A stretch of DNA of 32,900 nucleotides from Ruminococcus sp. (GCA_017478965.1 JAFVCV010000034.1:1-32900); one strand, 5' to 3'. Positions 23,279 to 30,975 are shown, counted from the stretch's first letter. Translations and numbers: made by a program. The notes: generated by a model from the sequence alone, not told the origin.

Positions 23279-24049
23279 TTAAACACTCCTCATAAACTTT
23301 GTCCGCTCTTCACGAACGGCACTGAGGTATTCCTCCTTCAGCTCAAATCCAAGGCGCTGCGCTATCTTCAGTGAGATCATATTCCCGGCGTCCCAGTGAG
23401 GCCGCAGTCCCCGGCGGAGACATTCAAGTATAAAGGCCGCCCCAACAGCGGTGGCAAGGCCCCGGCGCCTGTGGTCCTCCCGGCAGGCTATCTCCACCTC
23501 TGCCCCCTTACTGTAAAGGGTATAGGAGGACGCCCCGCAGACAAGCTCGCCGTCCTTAATGGCGGCCACACCGAACCCCCTGTCCATAAAGTCCTGCGGT
23601 CCTGCGAAGTTCTCTAAAAACGGCTCAGACCAGCTCTGCGCCACGGCCTGTCTGAGCAGGTCACGGTCAAAGCTTTTTATCTCATACTCCGCTCCGATAA
23701 TGTCCCTGAGACTTTTCAGGGACTTTATATCCAAGTTCCCGCAGCCTGTCCGGAACCTGGGTGAAACGGCAAGACTGCTGTCTCTTTCAATAAGGGCACT
23801 GAGCCAGCCTTCGCCGCAGGGCATGAACACGGCCTTGCTGTCTCCGCCGGCCAGTTCAAGGACCTCGCCGGCAGCACAAACGTCTCCGGCGGCAAAATAA
23901 AAGCTCCCGCAGACCACTGCCCCGGCAGTGCGTTCCTCATTGCAAAAGCCACGGCCGAACCGGCCCTCGAAATAGCTGTAGAGCACTGAATCCTCAAAGC
24001 CAGCGAACAGCGGCGATATGTCGCTGCGGGAACTGTCACAGTTTTTCAT
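23279..24049 (-). CDS. GNAT family N-acetyltransferase
   Basis: A 256-residue protein. The C-terminal half carries the GNAT acetyl-CoA fold: strand VEIACREDHRRRGLATAVGA contains the R/Q-x-x-G-x-A loop for acetyl-CoA, and SLKIAQRLGFELKEEY is the closing motif. The N-terminal half is divergent, as in the GNAT_acetyltran (PF12746-like) group. The substrate is unknown. ATG 24049 has a GTG codon directly before it, which could also be used; GGAGG lies 17-21 bp upstream, so the ribosome site is weak. The gene begins about 30 bp after the secG terminator hairpin. Confidence 0.83.
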   Translation of the reverse strand: MKNCDSSRSDISPLFAGFEDSVLYSYFEGRFGRGFCNEERTAGAVVCGSFYFAAGDVCAAGEVLELAGGDSKAVFMPCGEGWLSALIERDSSLAVSPRFRTGCGNLDIKSLKSLRDIIGAEYEIKSFDRDLLRQAVAQSWSEPFLENFAGPQDFMDRGFGVAAIKDGELVCGASSYTLYSKGAEVEIACREDHRRRGLATAVGAAFILECLRRGLRPHWDAGNMISLKIAQRLGFELKEEYLSAVREERTKFMRSV

Positions 24050-24084
24050 CACAGATCTTCACGGCCTCCGTCCTCCAGACAAAA

Positions 24085-24103
24085 AGCCCTGCATAGCAGG
24101 GCT
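24085..24103 (-). terminator. Terminator or attenuator after secG
   Basis: AGCCCTGC (24085-24092) and GCAGGGCT (24096-24103) are perfect 8-bp arms with a 3-nt loop. On the minus strand TTTTTGT follows. It lies between secG and the GNAT gene. Confidence 0.8.
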
Positions 24104-24137
24104 GAAAATGCGTTACATATGACCCAGAACTCAGGAC

Positions 24138-24392
24138 CTACTTCATCACCTGATGGATAACGCCCACCGCCAGCGTGATGACGAACAGAAGTATTGCGCA
24201 GTTGCGGGTGAGCCTGTTGAGCTTGGCATCACGGGTGTTCCCGGTATTCTTACCATAGAACGAATCGTTGTAGCCGCCGCCGATAGCAGAGGTCAGCCCG
24301 TCGTCCTTAGAGTCCTGCATCAAAACCACAAGAATGATAACGATGCTGCAAAGAGCAAGCAGCACGCCTGCCACGATCTCGATAACTGTCAT
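24138..24392 (-). CDS. secG: Preprotein translocase subunit SecG
   Basis: An 84-residue two-helix membrane protein of the SecYEG channel. Helix 1 (about residues 4-24, IVAGVLLALCSIVIILVVLMQ) ends in the MQDSKDDGL turn, followed by a Gly-rich loop and helix 2 (about 61-79). This is the SecG pattern. ATG 24392 is chosen, 8 nt after GGAGG; a TTG-initiated frame at 24407 would include the ribosome site. It is transcribed from its own promoter and followed by a terminator-like hairpin. Confidence 0.93.
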   Translation of the reverse strand: MTVIEIVAGVLLALCSIVIILVVLMQDSKDDGLTSAIGGGYNDSFYGKNTGNTRDAKLNRLTRNCAILLFVITLAVGVIHQVMK

Positions 24393-24457
24393 TTTTCTTT
24401 CCTCCAATTATGGGGCAGTCTGGACGCCCCGCATTATTCCAAAATACAATTTACAAT

Positions 24458-24486
24458 ATTATAGCACACTTTTTTCCAAATTGCAA
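24458..24486 (-). promoter_or_regulatory. Promoter of secG
   Basis: On the minus strand TTGCAA (24486-24481) and TATAAT (24463-24458) have a 17-bp spacer. The leader contains a small hairpin GGGGC/GCCCC around 24411-24429. Confidence 0.75.
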
Positions 24487-24529
24487 GAGTGATAGAAAAA
24501 AATTCACAATTATTTTTTTATAAAAGCCC

Positions 24530-24558
24530 TTGACAAAAGGCGAATGATATGGTAAAAT
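24530..24558 (+). promoter_or_regulatory. Promoter of the tRNA-Ser pair
   Basis: TTGACA (24530-24535) and TAAAAT (24553-24558) with a 17-bp spacer lie 28 bp before the first tRNA. The -35 region reads TTGACAAAAGG, the same as in the T-box promoter at 24863. Confidence 0.8.
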
Positions 24559-24586
24559 AATATAGTCGTCAAAGGGCGGCGCTGAT

Positions 24587-24672
24587 GGACAGGTGTCCGA
24601 GTGGTTTAAGGAGCCGGTCTTGAAAACCGGTGATACGGCAACGTACCGTGGGTTCGAATCCCACCCTGTCCG
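24587..24672 (+). tRNA. tRNA-Ser (anticodon TGA)
   Basis: The acceptor stem GGACAGG (24587-24593) pairs with CCTGTCC (24665-24671), followed by discriminator G. The anticodon loop in GCCGGTCTTGAAAACCGG reads TGA. A long class II variable arm (TACGGCAACGTACCGT region) and the GGTTCGAATCC T-arm are present. CCA is not encoded. Confidence 0.97.
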
Positions 24673-24716
24673 TTCATTGGTTTAAATATTTCGGCCGGGC
24701 CGATATACCAGCATTT

Positions 24717-24803
24717 GCGGATTTACCCAAGTGGTGAAGGGGCTCCCCTGCTAAGGGAGTAGGTCTCGAAAGGGGCGCGAGAGTTCAAATCTCTCAATCC
24801 GCG
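24717..24803 (+). tRNA. tRNA-Ser (anticodon GCT)
   Basis: The acceptor stem GCGGATT (24717-24723) pairs with AATCCGC (24796-24802), followed by G. The anticodon arm CTCCCCTGCTAAGGGAG reads GCT. A long variable arm and the GAGTTCAAATCTC T-arm are present. CCA is not encoded. It lies 44 bp after the first tRNA-Ser and is probably cotranscribed with it. Confidence 0.97.
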
Positions 24804-24811
24804 TACAGTAT

Positions 24812-24839
24812 GACCTCCGTACTTTCCGGTACGGGGGTC
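24812..24839 (+). terminator. Terminator of the tRNA-Ser operon
   Basis: GACCTCCGTAC (24812-24822) pairs with GTACGGGGGTC (24829-24839) with one T-G pair, followed by TTTTGTTTT. Confidence 0.85.
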
Positions 24840-24862
24840 TTTTGTTTTAGGCGAAAAAGTGC

Positions 24863-24891
24863 TTGACAAAAGGTCAGGGGTGTGGTATAAT
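24863..24891 (+). promoter_or_regulatory. Promoter of the T-box leader
   Basis: TTGACA (24863-24868) and TATAAT (24886-24891) are perfect hexamers with a 17-bp spacer. The expected start is near 24898. Confidence 0.9.
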
Positions 24892-24897
24892 ATCTAC

Positions 24898-25182
24898 ACA
24901 TATTCTAAAGACTGTGACGGAGACAGTAGGCAGTACAGTGAAGCTCCCAGCGAGCCGCAGACAGTGAAAGTGCGGTATCAGTAGCTTTCTGCTGAACATC
25001 ACTCCCGAGTTGCGCCCGGAAAGGCTGAGGCTTAGTATGCGGCGACGCTTTGCAGCGTTAAAGGCAGCACGTATGAAATGAGAGGCGCTGGCTTTTCACA
25101 GTACGGTGTAAAACAGGTGGTATAACGAAGGCATATGCTTATTTTGCTTTCGTCCTATTTTACGTAGGACGGGGGCTTTTTT
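24898..25182 (+). promoter_or_regulatory. T-box riboswitch, probable isoleucine specifier
   Basis: Stem I has AGTA motifs (24925-24928, 24932-24935) and the distal CAGCGAGCC / AGTGAAAGTGCGG elements. The specifier loop reads GAAC-ATC-A, with ATC (Ile) at 24998-25000 followed by the conserved purine; the overlapping CAT (His) would be followed by C. The T-box core ACAGGTGGTATAACGAAG is at 25113-25130. The terminator arms are 25146-25157 and 25165-25176, followed by six T (25177-25182). The antiterminator can form by pairing AGG (25116-25118) with CCT (25154-25156) and ACGAAG (25125-25130) with CTTTCGT (25147-25153), which excludes the terminator. Uncharged tRNA-Ile would therefore switch on downstream genes. 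The obvious target, ileS, is 1.5 kb away. Confidence 0.9.
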
Positions 25183-25242
25183 GTTTGTTCCTTTTTACTT
25201 TTGTGTTGTTGATAAGATAGATCAGGATTTAGAGGTGCAGAT

Positions 25243-25749
25243 ATGTTTATCCCCGAAATACCAGATAACAGTTTGAAAGATGAAATAACTCAGATCGTCG
25301 AATTAAGTAAAAAGCTCGAAAACGACTATGATTTTGAGTATGATCCACCTGCTACCGAGGAAGAATTATCTTCATGGGAAAAAGAGCATAATATAAAAAT
25401 ACCTGAATCAATCAAAGATTGGCTTAGGTTTTCATGCTATTCACATATTCGCAACGAACTTGCTGTAATCAGGAATGTTAACGACTTTGAAGTCAATTGT
25501 GAAATAGTTCCTGAAGACATGGTTATAATTGGCGAGGTAATAGGCGATGGTGAATTTATAGGTTTTTCCAAGAAAAATGGCACAATCTTATGGGAAGATC
25601 ACGGCAATTTAGAATGCTATAATAACTTTAAAGAGCTACTAAAAGAAATTATTGATATGATGCATGGCCATACAGGATTATCCGAAACATCCATTAACAT
25701 TTTACAAGCAATGGCAAAAAAAGCTAAAGAAGGAAATAACAATGACTGA
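25243..25749 (+). CDS. SMI1/KNR4 (SUKH) family protein, possible immunity protein
   Basis: A 168-residue acidic, AT-rich gene. PPATEEELSSWEKEHNIKIPESIKDWLRF is the hallmark N-terminal region of SMI1/KNR4 proteins. It is followed by beta-rich segments (VIIGEVIGDGEFIGFSKKNG, TILWEDHGN) and a C-terminal helix, which together complete the fold. SUKH proteins are often immunity proteins against secreted polymorphic toxins, but no toxin gene is visible here. The start ATG 25243 follows AGAGGTG. It is the first gene after the T-box terminator, 60 bp away, so it sits under isoleucine control. Codon use is more AT-rich than in the flanking ileS, suggesting insertion. Confidence 0.87.
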   Translation: MFIPEIPDNSLKDEITQIVELSKKLENDYDFEYDPPATEEELSSWEKEHNIKIPESIKDWLRFSCYSHIRNELAVIRNVNDFEVNCEIVPEDMVIIGEVIGDGEFIGFSKKNGTILWEDHGNLECYNNFKELLKEIIDMMHGHTGLSETSINILQAMAKKAKEGNNND

Positions 25750-25903
25750 AGCACAAAGAATAATAAATGATTTTAATGCACTAGACATATCTGATAGAAA
25801 AGCGTATCTTGTGCAGATCAACGTTAACGTAAAGGGTAAGGCGCTTGCGCCGAATCGTGACTGCGCCGCCGCTTGCTCAGCGGCAAATTTTGATTTATCT
25901 TAG
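25742..25903 (+). pseudogene. Truncated small ORF, probable remnant
   Basis: A 53-codon frame overlapping the SMI1-like gene by 8 bp (ATGACTGA). The first ~27 residues (MTEAQRIINDFNALDISDRK onward) look like a genuine N-terminus and share the AT-rich composition of the upstream gene. From about 25830 the frame enters a GC-rich hairpin region and becomes Ala/Cys-rich before the stop. It is best read as a gene cut by a rearrangement; a short real protein is possible. Confidence 0.45.
25840..25884. repeat. GC-rich double hairpin at a composition break
   Basis: GGCGC-TT-GCGCC (25840-25851) and GCCGCT-TGCTC-AGCGGC (25868-25884) are two perfect stem-loops 16 bp apart. They lie at the point where AT-rich sequence from the SMI1 block ends. 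They resemble short extragenic palindromic repeats or the scar of an element; no second copy exists in this window. Confidence 0.55.
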
Positions 25904-25961
25904 GAACACATTTGTAAAAAGGGAGTTTTGTTTTCAGCAAAGCCAAAAAGGAGGGAAAGTG

Positions 25962-26657
25962 ATGATAACAGACAGCTTTGACCCGATATCCAAGGCAATT
26001 ATCGACCCCTATGAACTGAGGGGGAAGGACCTGCCAAAGGTGGATATCTGCATCATTACTTTCTCCTGTATCATAGAAAGGTCTGTCAGGGAGAACTACC
26101 CTTGTAAGCAGATAGCAGTTCTCAGAAATGCGGCGGGGGCCATCGAGGACTGCATAATGTCGCTGGACTGCGGGAAGTTCCTGGCTTTCGGAGGTGCGGG
26201 GTGTCTTGATAAGGAGATCGCTCACGGAAAGGTGATGGTGCCCACGGAGGCTTACCGTGACGAGGGGACTTCTTACCACTATGCGGCGCCTGCGGACTAT
26301 ATCAGAGTGTAGAATTCTGATAAGGTCGCAGCTTTTATGGAAGAGAACGGTCTGCCCTATGTTATGGGGAAGACCTGGACCACCGACGCATTTTTCAGAG
26401 AGACGAAAAACAATTTTGAGAAACGCAGGGCTGAGGGCTGTATCTCCGTGGAGATGGAATGTTCAGGCTTTCAGGCGGTGTGCGATCTGCGTGGGCTGGA
26501 ATTCTACACGTTCTTCACCAGCGGGGACCTGCTGGATGCGCCGGAGTGGGACGACAGAAGAAAGTGCAGTCAGGAAAAATGCACCCAGCACGACGCCGGG
26601 CATTTTGACATCGCTCTGGAGCTGGCGTTGTATATGACGGATAAGACACGATCATAG
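25962..26657 (+). pseudogene. Nucleoside phosphorylase family gene interrupted by an in-frame TAG
   Basis: The frame starts at ATG 25962 after AAGGAGGG and would encode 231 residues. The first part (to codon 116) includes KFLAFGGAGCLDKEIAHGKV and PTEAYRDEGTSYHYAAPADY, typical of purine/uridine phosphorylases. Codon 117 is TAG (26310-26312). The same frame then continues without shift into VAAFMEENGLPYVMGKTWTT, DAFFRE and the conserved CISVEMECSGFQA to a normal stop at 26657. One base change in a sense codon such as CAG or AAG would explain it. Sequencing error or suppression cannot be excluded. Without the stop it would act in purine or pyrimidine salvage. It precedes ileS by 35 bp. Confidence 0.85.
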
Positions 26658-26692
26658 TACAGATCAATTTTTTATGAAAGGATAGATGTAAA

Positions 26693-29600
26693 GTGTACAA
26701 AAAAGTAGACACTAACCTGAACTTTGTTCAGCGTGAGAAGGAAGTACTGAAATTCTGGCAGGAGAACGGTATTTTTGAAAAGAGCATCGACACCCGTGCA
26801 AAGGGCGACAGCTATGTTTTCTACGACGGTCCTCCTACCGCCAACGGCAAGCCCCATATCGGCCACGTGCTGACCAGAGCTATAAAGGACATGATACCGA
26901 GATACCGGACCATGAAGGGCTATAAGGTACCGAGAAAGGCCGGCTGGGATACTCACGGACTGCCTGTTGAGCTGGAGGTCGAAAAGCTGCTGGGTCTTGA
27001 CGGCAAGGAGCAGATCGAGGAATACGGCGTTGAGCCGTTCATCGAGAAGTGCAAGGAGAGCGTCTGGAAATACAAGGGTATGTGGGAGGATTTCTCCGGC
27101 ACGGTAGGTTTCTGGGCCGATATGGACCACCCTTACGTTACCTACCACAATGAGTTCATCGAGTCTGAATGGTGGGCGCTGAAACAGATCTATGAAAAGG
27201 GACTGCTGTATAAGGGATTCAAGATAGTACCGTACTGCCCCAGGTGCGGAACTCCTCTTTCCTCTCACGAGGTAGCTCAGGGCTATAAGCTGGTAAAGGA
27301 AAGGTCCGCTGTGGTACGTTTCAAGATAAAGGATAAGGACGAGTACTTCCTTGCCTGGACCACCACCCCATGGACACTGCCCTCGAACGTGGCGCTCTGC
27401 GTTAACCCTGAGGAGGAATACGCTAAGGTCAAGGCTGCTGACGGGTATACCTACATAATGGCTTCAGCACTGCTGGACGCTGTTTTAGGCAAGCTTTCAG
27501 AGAGTGGAGACGCTTATGAGGTAGTGGAGAGATATAAGGGCACCGACCTTGAATATATGGAATATGAGCCGCTGTTCGCCTGCGCAGGAGAATGTGCCGC
27601 AAAGCAGGGCAAAAAGGGCTTTTTCGTCACCTGCGACAGCTATGTCACCATGTCTGACGGTACCGGTATCGTTCATATCGCACCGGCCTTCGGTGAGGAC
27701 GACTCAAAGGTAGGAAAGAAGTACGATCTGCCCTTCGTTCAGTTCGTTGACGGCAAGGGCAACATGACTGAGGAGACTCCCTACGCCGGGACCTTTGTCA
27801 AGAATGCAGACCCCATGGTGCTCAAGGACCTGGAGGCTGAAGGCAAGCTTTTCGATGCGCCTAAGTTCGAGCACGATTACCCCCACTGCTGGAGGTGCAA
27901 TTCGCCGCTCATCTACTACGCAAGAGAGTCATGGTTCATCAAGATGACCGAGGTCAAGGACAGGCTTGTGGCAAATAACAAGACCATCAACTGGATACCC
28001 GAGAATATCGGCTCCGGACGTTTCGGCGACTGGCTGAACAATGTTCAGGACTGGGGCATCTCCAGAAACAGATACTGGGGCACTCCGCTGAACATCTGGG
28101 AGTGTAAGTGCGGGAAAAGGCATTCGGTAGGCTCCATCGAGGAGCTGAAGAAGATGTCTCCCAACTGCCCGGAGGATATCGAGCTTCACAGGCCTTTCAT
28201 AGACAATGTGACCCTTACCTGTCCCGACTGCGGCGAGCAGATGAGGAGGGTGCCGGAGGTAATAGACTGCTGGTTCGACTCAGGCTCCATGCCTTTTGCA
28301 CAGCACCACTATCCCTTTGAGAACAAGGAGCTGTTCGAGGAGCAGTTCCCGGCGGACTTCATCTCGGAGGCTGTTGACCAGACCAGAGGCTGGTTCTATT
28401 CGCTGCTGGCTATCTCCACTCTTATCTTCGACAAGGCGCCTTTCAAGAACGTGGTAGTTCTGGGCCTTGTACAGGATAAGGACGGTCAGAAGATGTCCAA
28501 ATCCAAGGGCAACGCCGTTGACCCGTTCCAGGCTCTGGAGGACTTCGGCGCTGACGCTATAAGATGGTATTTCTACACCAATTCACAGCCCTGGCTGCCG
28601 AACAAGTTCCACGACAAGGTAGTCACCGAGGGACAGAGAAAGTTCATGGGCACTCTCTGGAACACCTACGCATTCTATGTGCTATATGCTGATATAGACA
28701 GCTTTGACCCCACAAAGCACAAGCTGGAATACGATAAGCTCAGCGTTATGGATAAGTGGCTGCTGTCAAAGATGAACAATATGATAAAGGAAGTAGACTC
28801 CAGTCTGGAGAACTACAAGATACCTGAGGCCGCAAAAGCTATGCAGGATTTCGTGGACGAGATGTCCAACTGGTATGTGCGCAGGGGCAGAGAGCGTTAC
28901 TGGGTACAGGGCATGAACGAGGACAAGGTCAATGCCTACATGACCCTTTATACCGCTCTGGTAAATGTCTGCAAGTGTGCTGCGCCCATGGTGCCGTTCA
29001 TCACGGAGGCTATCTATCAGAACATGGTCAAGAGCGTGGACGCTGCGGCTCCGGAAAGCATACATCTGTGCAGTTTCCCCGTAGCTGAGGAGACACAGAT
29101 CGACGCCAAGCTCGAGGCCGATATGGACGAGGTAAGGGATATCGTCGTTCTGGGCAGAAGTGCAAGAAACGGCTCAAACCTGAAAAACAGGCAGCCTCTG
29201 AGCGTTATGTACGTAAAGGCGGACCACGAGGTCGGCAGCTACTATGTGGATATAATCAGGGACGAGCTGAACATGAAGGAAGTGAAGTTCGTAAGCGATA
29301 CTTCTTCCTTTGTGGACTATAAGTTCAAGCCGCAGCTGAAGACCCTGGGACCCAAGTTCGGACGCTATCTTAACGAGATAAGGACCGCCCTGGACGGGCT
29401 GGACGGACACAAGGCCATGGCGGAGCTTGACAGCACCGAGGAGCTGAAGCTGACCATCTCCACCGGAGAGATAGCTCTCAGCAGAGAGGACGTGCTCATC
29501 GAAACTGAGCAGCTGGAGGGATTCTTTACCCTGACCGAGGGCGGAGTCACTGTGGCTATCAGCACTGTGCTCACGCCGGAGCTTATCGAAGAGGGTTATG

Positions 29601-29836
29601 TCCGTGAGATCATCAGCAAGGTACAGACCATGAGGAAGGATTCCGGCTTTGAGGTCATGGACCACATCGTGCTGACGCTCAGCGGAAATGACAAGCTCTT
29701 TGAGATAGTCAGCAAGAACCGTGAGGAGATATGCACCGATGTCCTGGCCGACGAGATAAAGCAGGGCAGCGCTACCAATTCAAAGGAATGGGATATAAAC
29801 GGCGAGAAGGTCACTATCGGCGTGACCAGGGTCTGA
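26693..29836 (+). CDS. ileS: Isoleucyl-tRNA synthetase, long eukaryote-like type
   Basis: A 1047-residue class I synthetase that charges tRNA-Ile. The HIGH motif is at residues 55-58 (PPTANGKPHIGHVL) and KMSKS at 600-604. The CP1 editing domain lies between them, with TTPWTLPSN. Zinc-ligand cysteine pairs occur in YCPRCG, CWRCNS, CKCG and CPDCG. Length and wording (KAGWDTHGLPVELEVEK, NVQDWGISRNRYWGTPL) match the IleRS2 type, about 1040 residues, rather than the ~920-residue bacterial type 1. IleRS2 enzymes are often naturally insensitive to mupirocin. The start is GTG 26693 with a weak AAAGGAT site. No strong promoter is seen just upstream, so expression may depend on readthrough from the T-box transcript. 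Confidence 0.97.
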   Translation: MYKKVDTNLNFVQREKEVLKFWQENGIFEKSIDTRAKGDSYVFYDGPPTANGKPHIGHVLTRAIKDMIPRYRTMKGYKVPRKAGWDTHGLPVELEVEKLLGLDGKEQIEEYGVEPFIEKCKESVWKYKGMWEDFSGTVGFWADMDHPYVTYHNEFIESEWWALKQIYEKGLLYKGFKIVPYCPRCGTPLSSHEVAQGYKLVKERSAVVRFKIKDKDEYFLAWTTTPWTLPSNVALCVNPEEEYAKVKAADGYTYIMASALLDAVLGKLSESGDAYEVVERYKGTDLEYMEYEPLFACAGECAAKQGKKGFFVTCDSYVTMSDGTGIVHIAPAFGEDDSKVGKKYDLPFVQFVDGKGNMTEETPYAGTFVKNADPMVLKDLEAEGKLFDAPKFEHDYPHCWRCNSPLIYYARESWFIKMTEVKDRLVANNKTINWIPENIGSGRFGDWLNNVQDWGISRNRYWGTPLNIWECKCGKRHSVGSIEELKKMSPNCPEDIELHRPFIDNVTLTCPDCGEQMRRVPEVIDCWFDSGSMPFAQHHYPFENKELFEEQFPADFISEAVDQTRGWFYSLLAISTLIFDKAPFKNVVVLGLVQDKDGQKMSKSKGNAVDPFQALEDFGADAIRWYFYTNSQPWLPNKFHDKVVTEGQRKFMGTLWNTYAFYVLYADIDSFDPTKHKLEYDKLSVMDKWLLSKMNNMIKEVDSSLENYKIPEAAKAMQDFVDEMSNWYVRRGRERYWVQGMNEDKVNAYMTLYTALVNVCKCAAPMVPFITEAIYQNMVKSVDAAAPESIHLCSFPVAEETQIDAKLEADMDEVRDIVVLGRSARNGSNLKNRQPLSVMYVKADHEVGSYYVDIIRDELNMKEVKFVSDTSSFVDYKFKPQLKTLGPKFGRYLNEIRTALDGLDGHKAMAELDSTEELKLTISTGEIALSREDVLIETEQLEGFFTLTEGGVTVAISTVLTPELIEEGYVREIISKVQTMRKDSGFEVMDHIVLTLSGNDKLFEIVSKNREEICTDVLADEIKQGSATNSKEWDINGEKVTIGVTRV

Positions 29837-29904
29837 GGACCGGCCGATAAGGACCTTGTACGGAACAATGACGGGAAACGCTTTATGAGTCAGGAGGAAT
29901 CTCC

Positions 29905-30897
29905 ATGAGCAAAAAGCTTGCTATACTGGCGGCTGCGGCTATGCTTTTGACAGGCTGCGGAGGGCTGGGCGGAGAGAACACGGAGACAGCAGGATCTGAG
30001 GACAGCAGCACCGCTGCCCCTGAGACTGCGCAAAGCTCTTCGGTGGATTCTTCGCAGGAAACTGCAAAAACGCAGCAGACAGACGGGACTGAAAAGGTCA
30101 CGGAGACAGTCACAGAGACTGAGAGAGACACTGCCACTGTTACTAAGGAGCAGTCCTCTGATCCCTGGGACATAAGGATAACTCAGTTCGACACCAGATC
30201 CATGGAGGACCTGGACTTCGATCTCAAAGAGCCGGAGAAGGACCAGAGTGCCGTTACCACCACCGCAGCAGCGGGGGATAACGATTTCTGGTTCGACACC
30301 TCCGATGCGGTGAAGAGAAAGATCGAATGGAACTCCACGGACAATAAGTATACTTTCTGGGTCAGTGTGAACATACCTGTGCATATCTATGACTATTACA
30401 CAGAGCTGCCCAGGTACTATCTGCCGGGAGAGTATATCAATTACATCGACGATGAATACAACCGTGGTACGGTGAGGAACATCGCCGATGCCCTTCAGGG
30501 CGTGGCGGACGAATACGGCTACAGCTTTAACGAGACGGTCTATGAGGTCATAAGGTTCGTACAGAGCATTCCCTACATGACGGACATGGACTCCAAGGGT
30601 GTGGAGGAATATCCGAAATACCCTATAGAGACACTTTATGACAACTGCGGCGACTGTGAGGACCTCAGCATACTTTTAGCGTCCATATTAAGAGAGATGG
30701 GCATAGGCGTATGCTTCATCGACTATCCTACTCACATCGCAGTGGCTGTTCAGGCGGCGGACGATTCGGAGAACTATAATTTTGACATCTTCGACAAGCA
30801 CTGGTTCTATGTAGAGACTACCGACTTAGGCTGGAAACTGGGACAGATGCCTGAGAACCGCATTGGACAGAGCGCCACGCTTTACAGGATAAACTGA
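29905..30897 (+). CDS. Lipoprotein with transglutaminase-like catalytic domain
   Basis: A 330-residue secreted protein. The signal peptide ends in the lipobox LLTGC (Cys18). A long Ser/Thr/Glu-rich linker runs to about residue 120. The C-terminal domain has a transglutaminase-like triad: Cys251 in YDNCGDCEDLSILLASIL, His277 in PTHIAVAV and Asp307 in YVETTDLGWKLG. Bacterial members are usually cysteine proteases or peptide-modifying enzymes at the cell surface. It follows ileS by 68 bp with an AGGAGGA site and no visible promoter, and ends in a strong terminator, so it is probably the last gene of the ileS transcript. The substrate is unknown. Confidence 0.85.
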   Translation: MSKKLAILAAAAMLLTGCGGLGGENTETAGSEDSSTAAPETAQSSSVDSSQETAKTQQTDGTEKVTETVTETERDTATVTKEQSSDPWDIRITQFDTRSMEDLDFDLKEPEKDQSAVTTTAAAGDNDFWFDTSDAVKRKIEWNSTDNKYTFWVSVNIPVHIYDYYTELPRYYLPGEYINYIDDEYNRGTVRNIADALQGVADEYGYSFNETVYEVIRFVQSIPYMTDMDSKGVEEYPKYPIETLYDNCGDCEDLSILLASILREMGIGVCFIDYPTHIAVAVQAADDSENYNFDIFDKHWFYVETTDLGWKLGQMPENRIGQSATLYRIN

Positions 30898-30912
30898 AAA
30901 AAAGACAATGAT

Positions 30913-30964
30913 AAAGGCGCCGCCACGGGGACGATAGTGATACTGTCTCCGTGGCGGCGCCTTT
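30913..30964. terminator. Strong bidirectional terminator
   Basis: The arms 30913-30928 (AAAGGCGCCGCCACGG) and 30949-30964 are perfectly complementary over 16 bp and are followed by TATT on the plus strand. It separates the convergent lipoprotein and oxidoreductase genes and can serve both. Confidence 0.9.
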
Positions 30965-30975
30965 TATTCTGTTTT

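Noticed and set aside
24691-24703. Terminator between the two tRNA-Ser genes
   Set aside because: TCGGCC-G-GGCCGA is a palindrome with a one-base loop and no T tract; it is more likely a spacer or processing structure.
24998-25000. Histidine (CAT) specifier, one base out of register from ATC
   Set aside because: The specifier is normally followed by a purine; CAT would be followed by C, while ATC is followed by A and fits the downstream ileS.
26310-26312. Recoding of TAG as an amino acid in the phosphorylase gene
   Set aside because: No pyrrolysine or suppressor system is visible and no stimulatory structure was recognised; a simple nonsense mutation is the simpler reading.
29174-29665. Long antisense frame opposite ileS (163 codons, minus strand)
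   Set aside because: It lies fully within the strongly supported ileS and has no ribosome site or family features.
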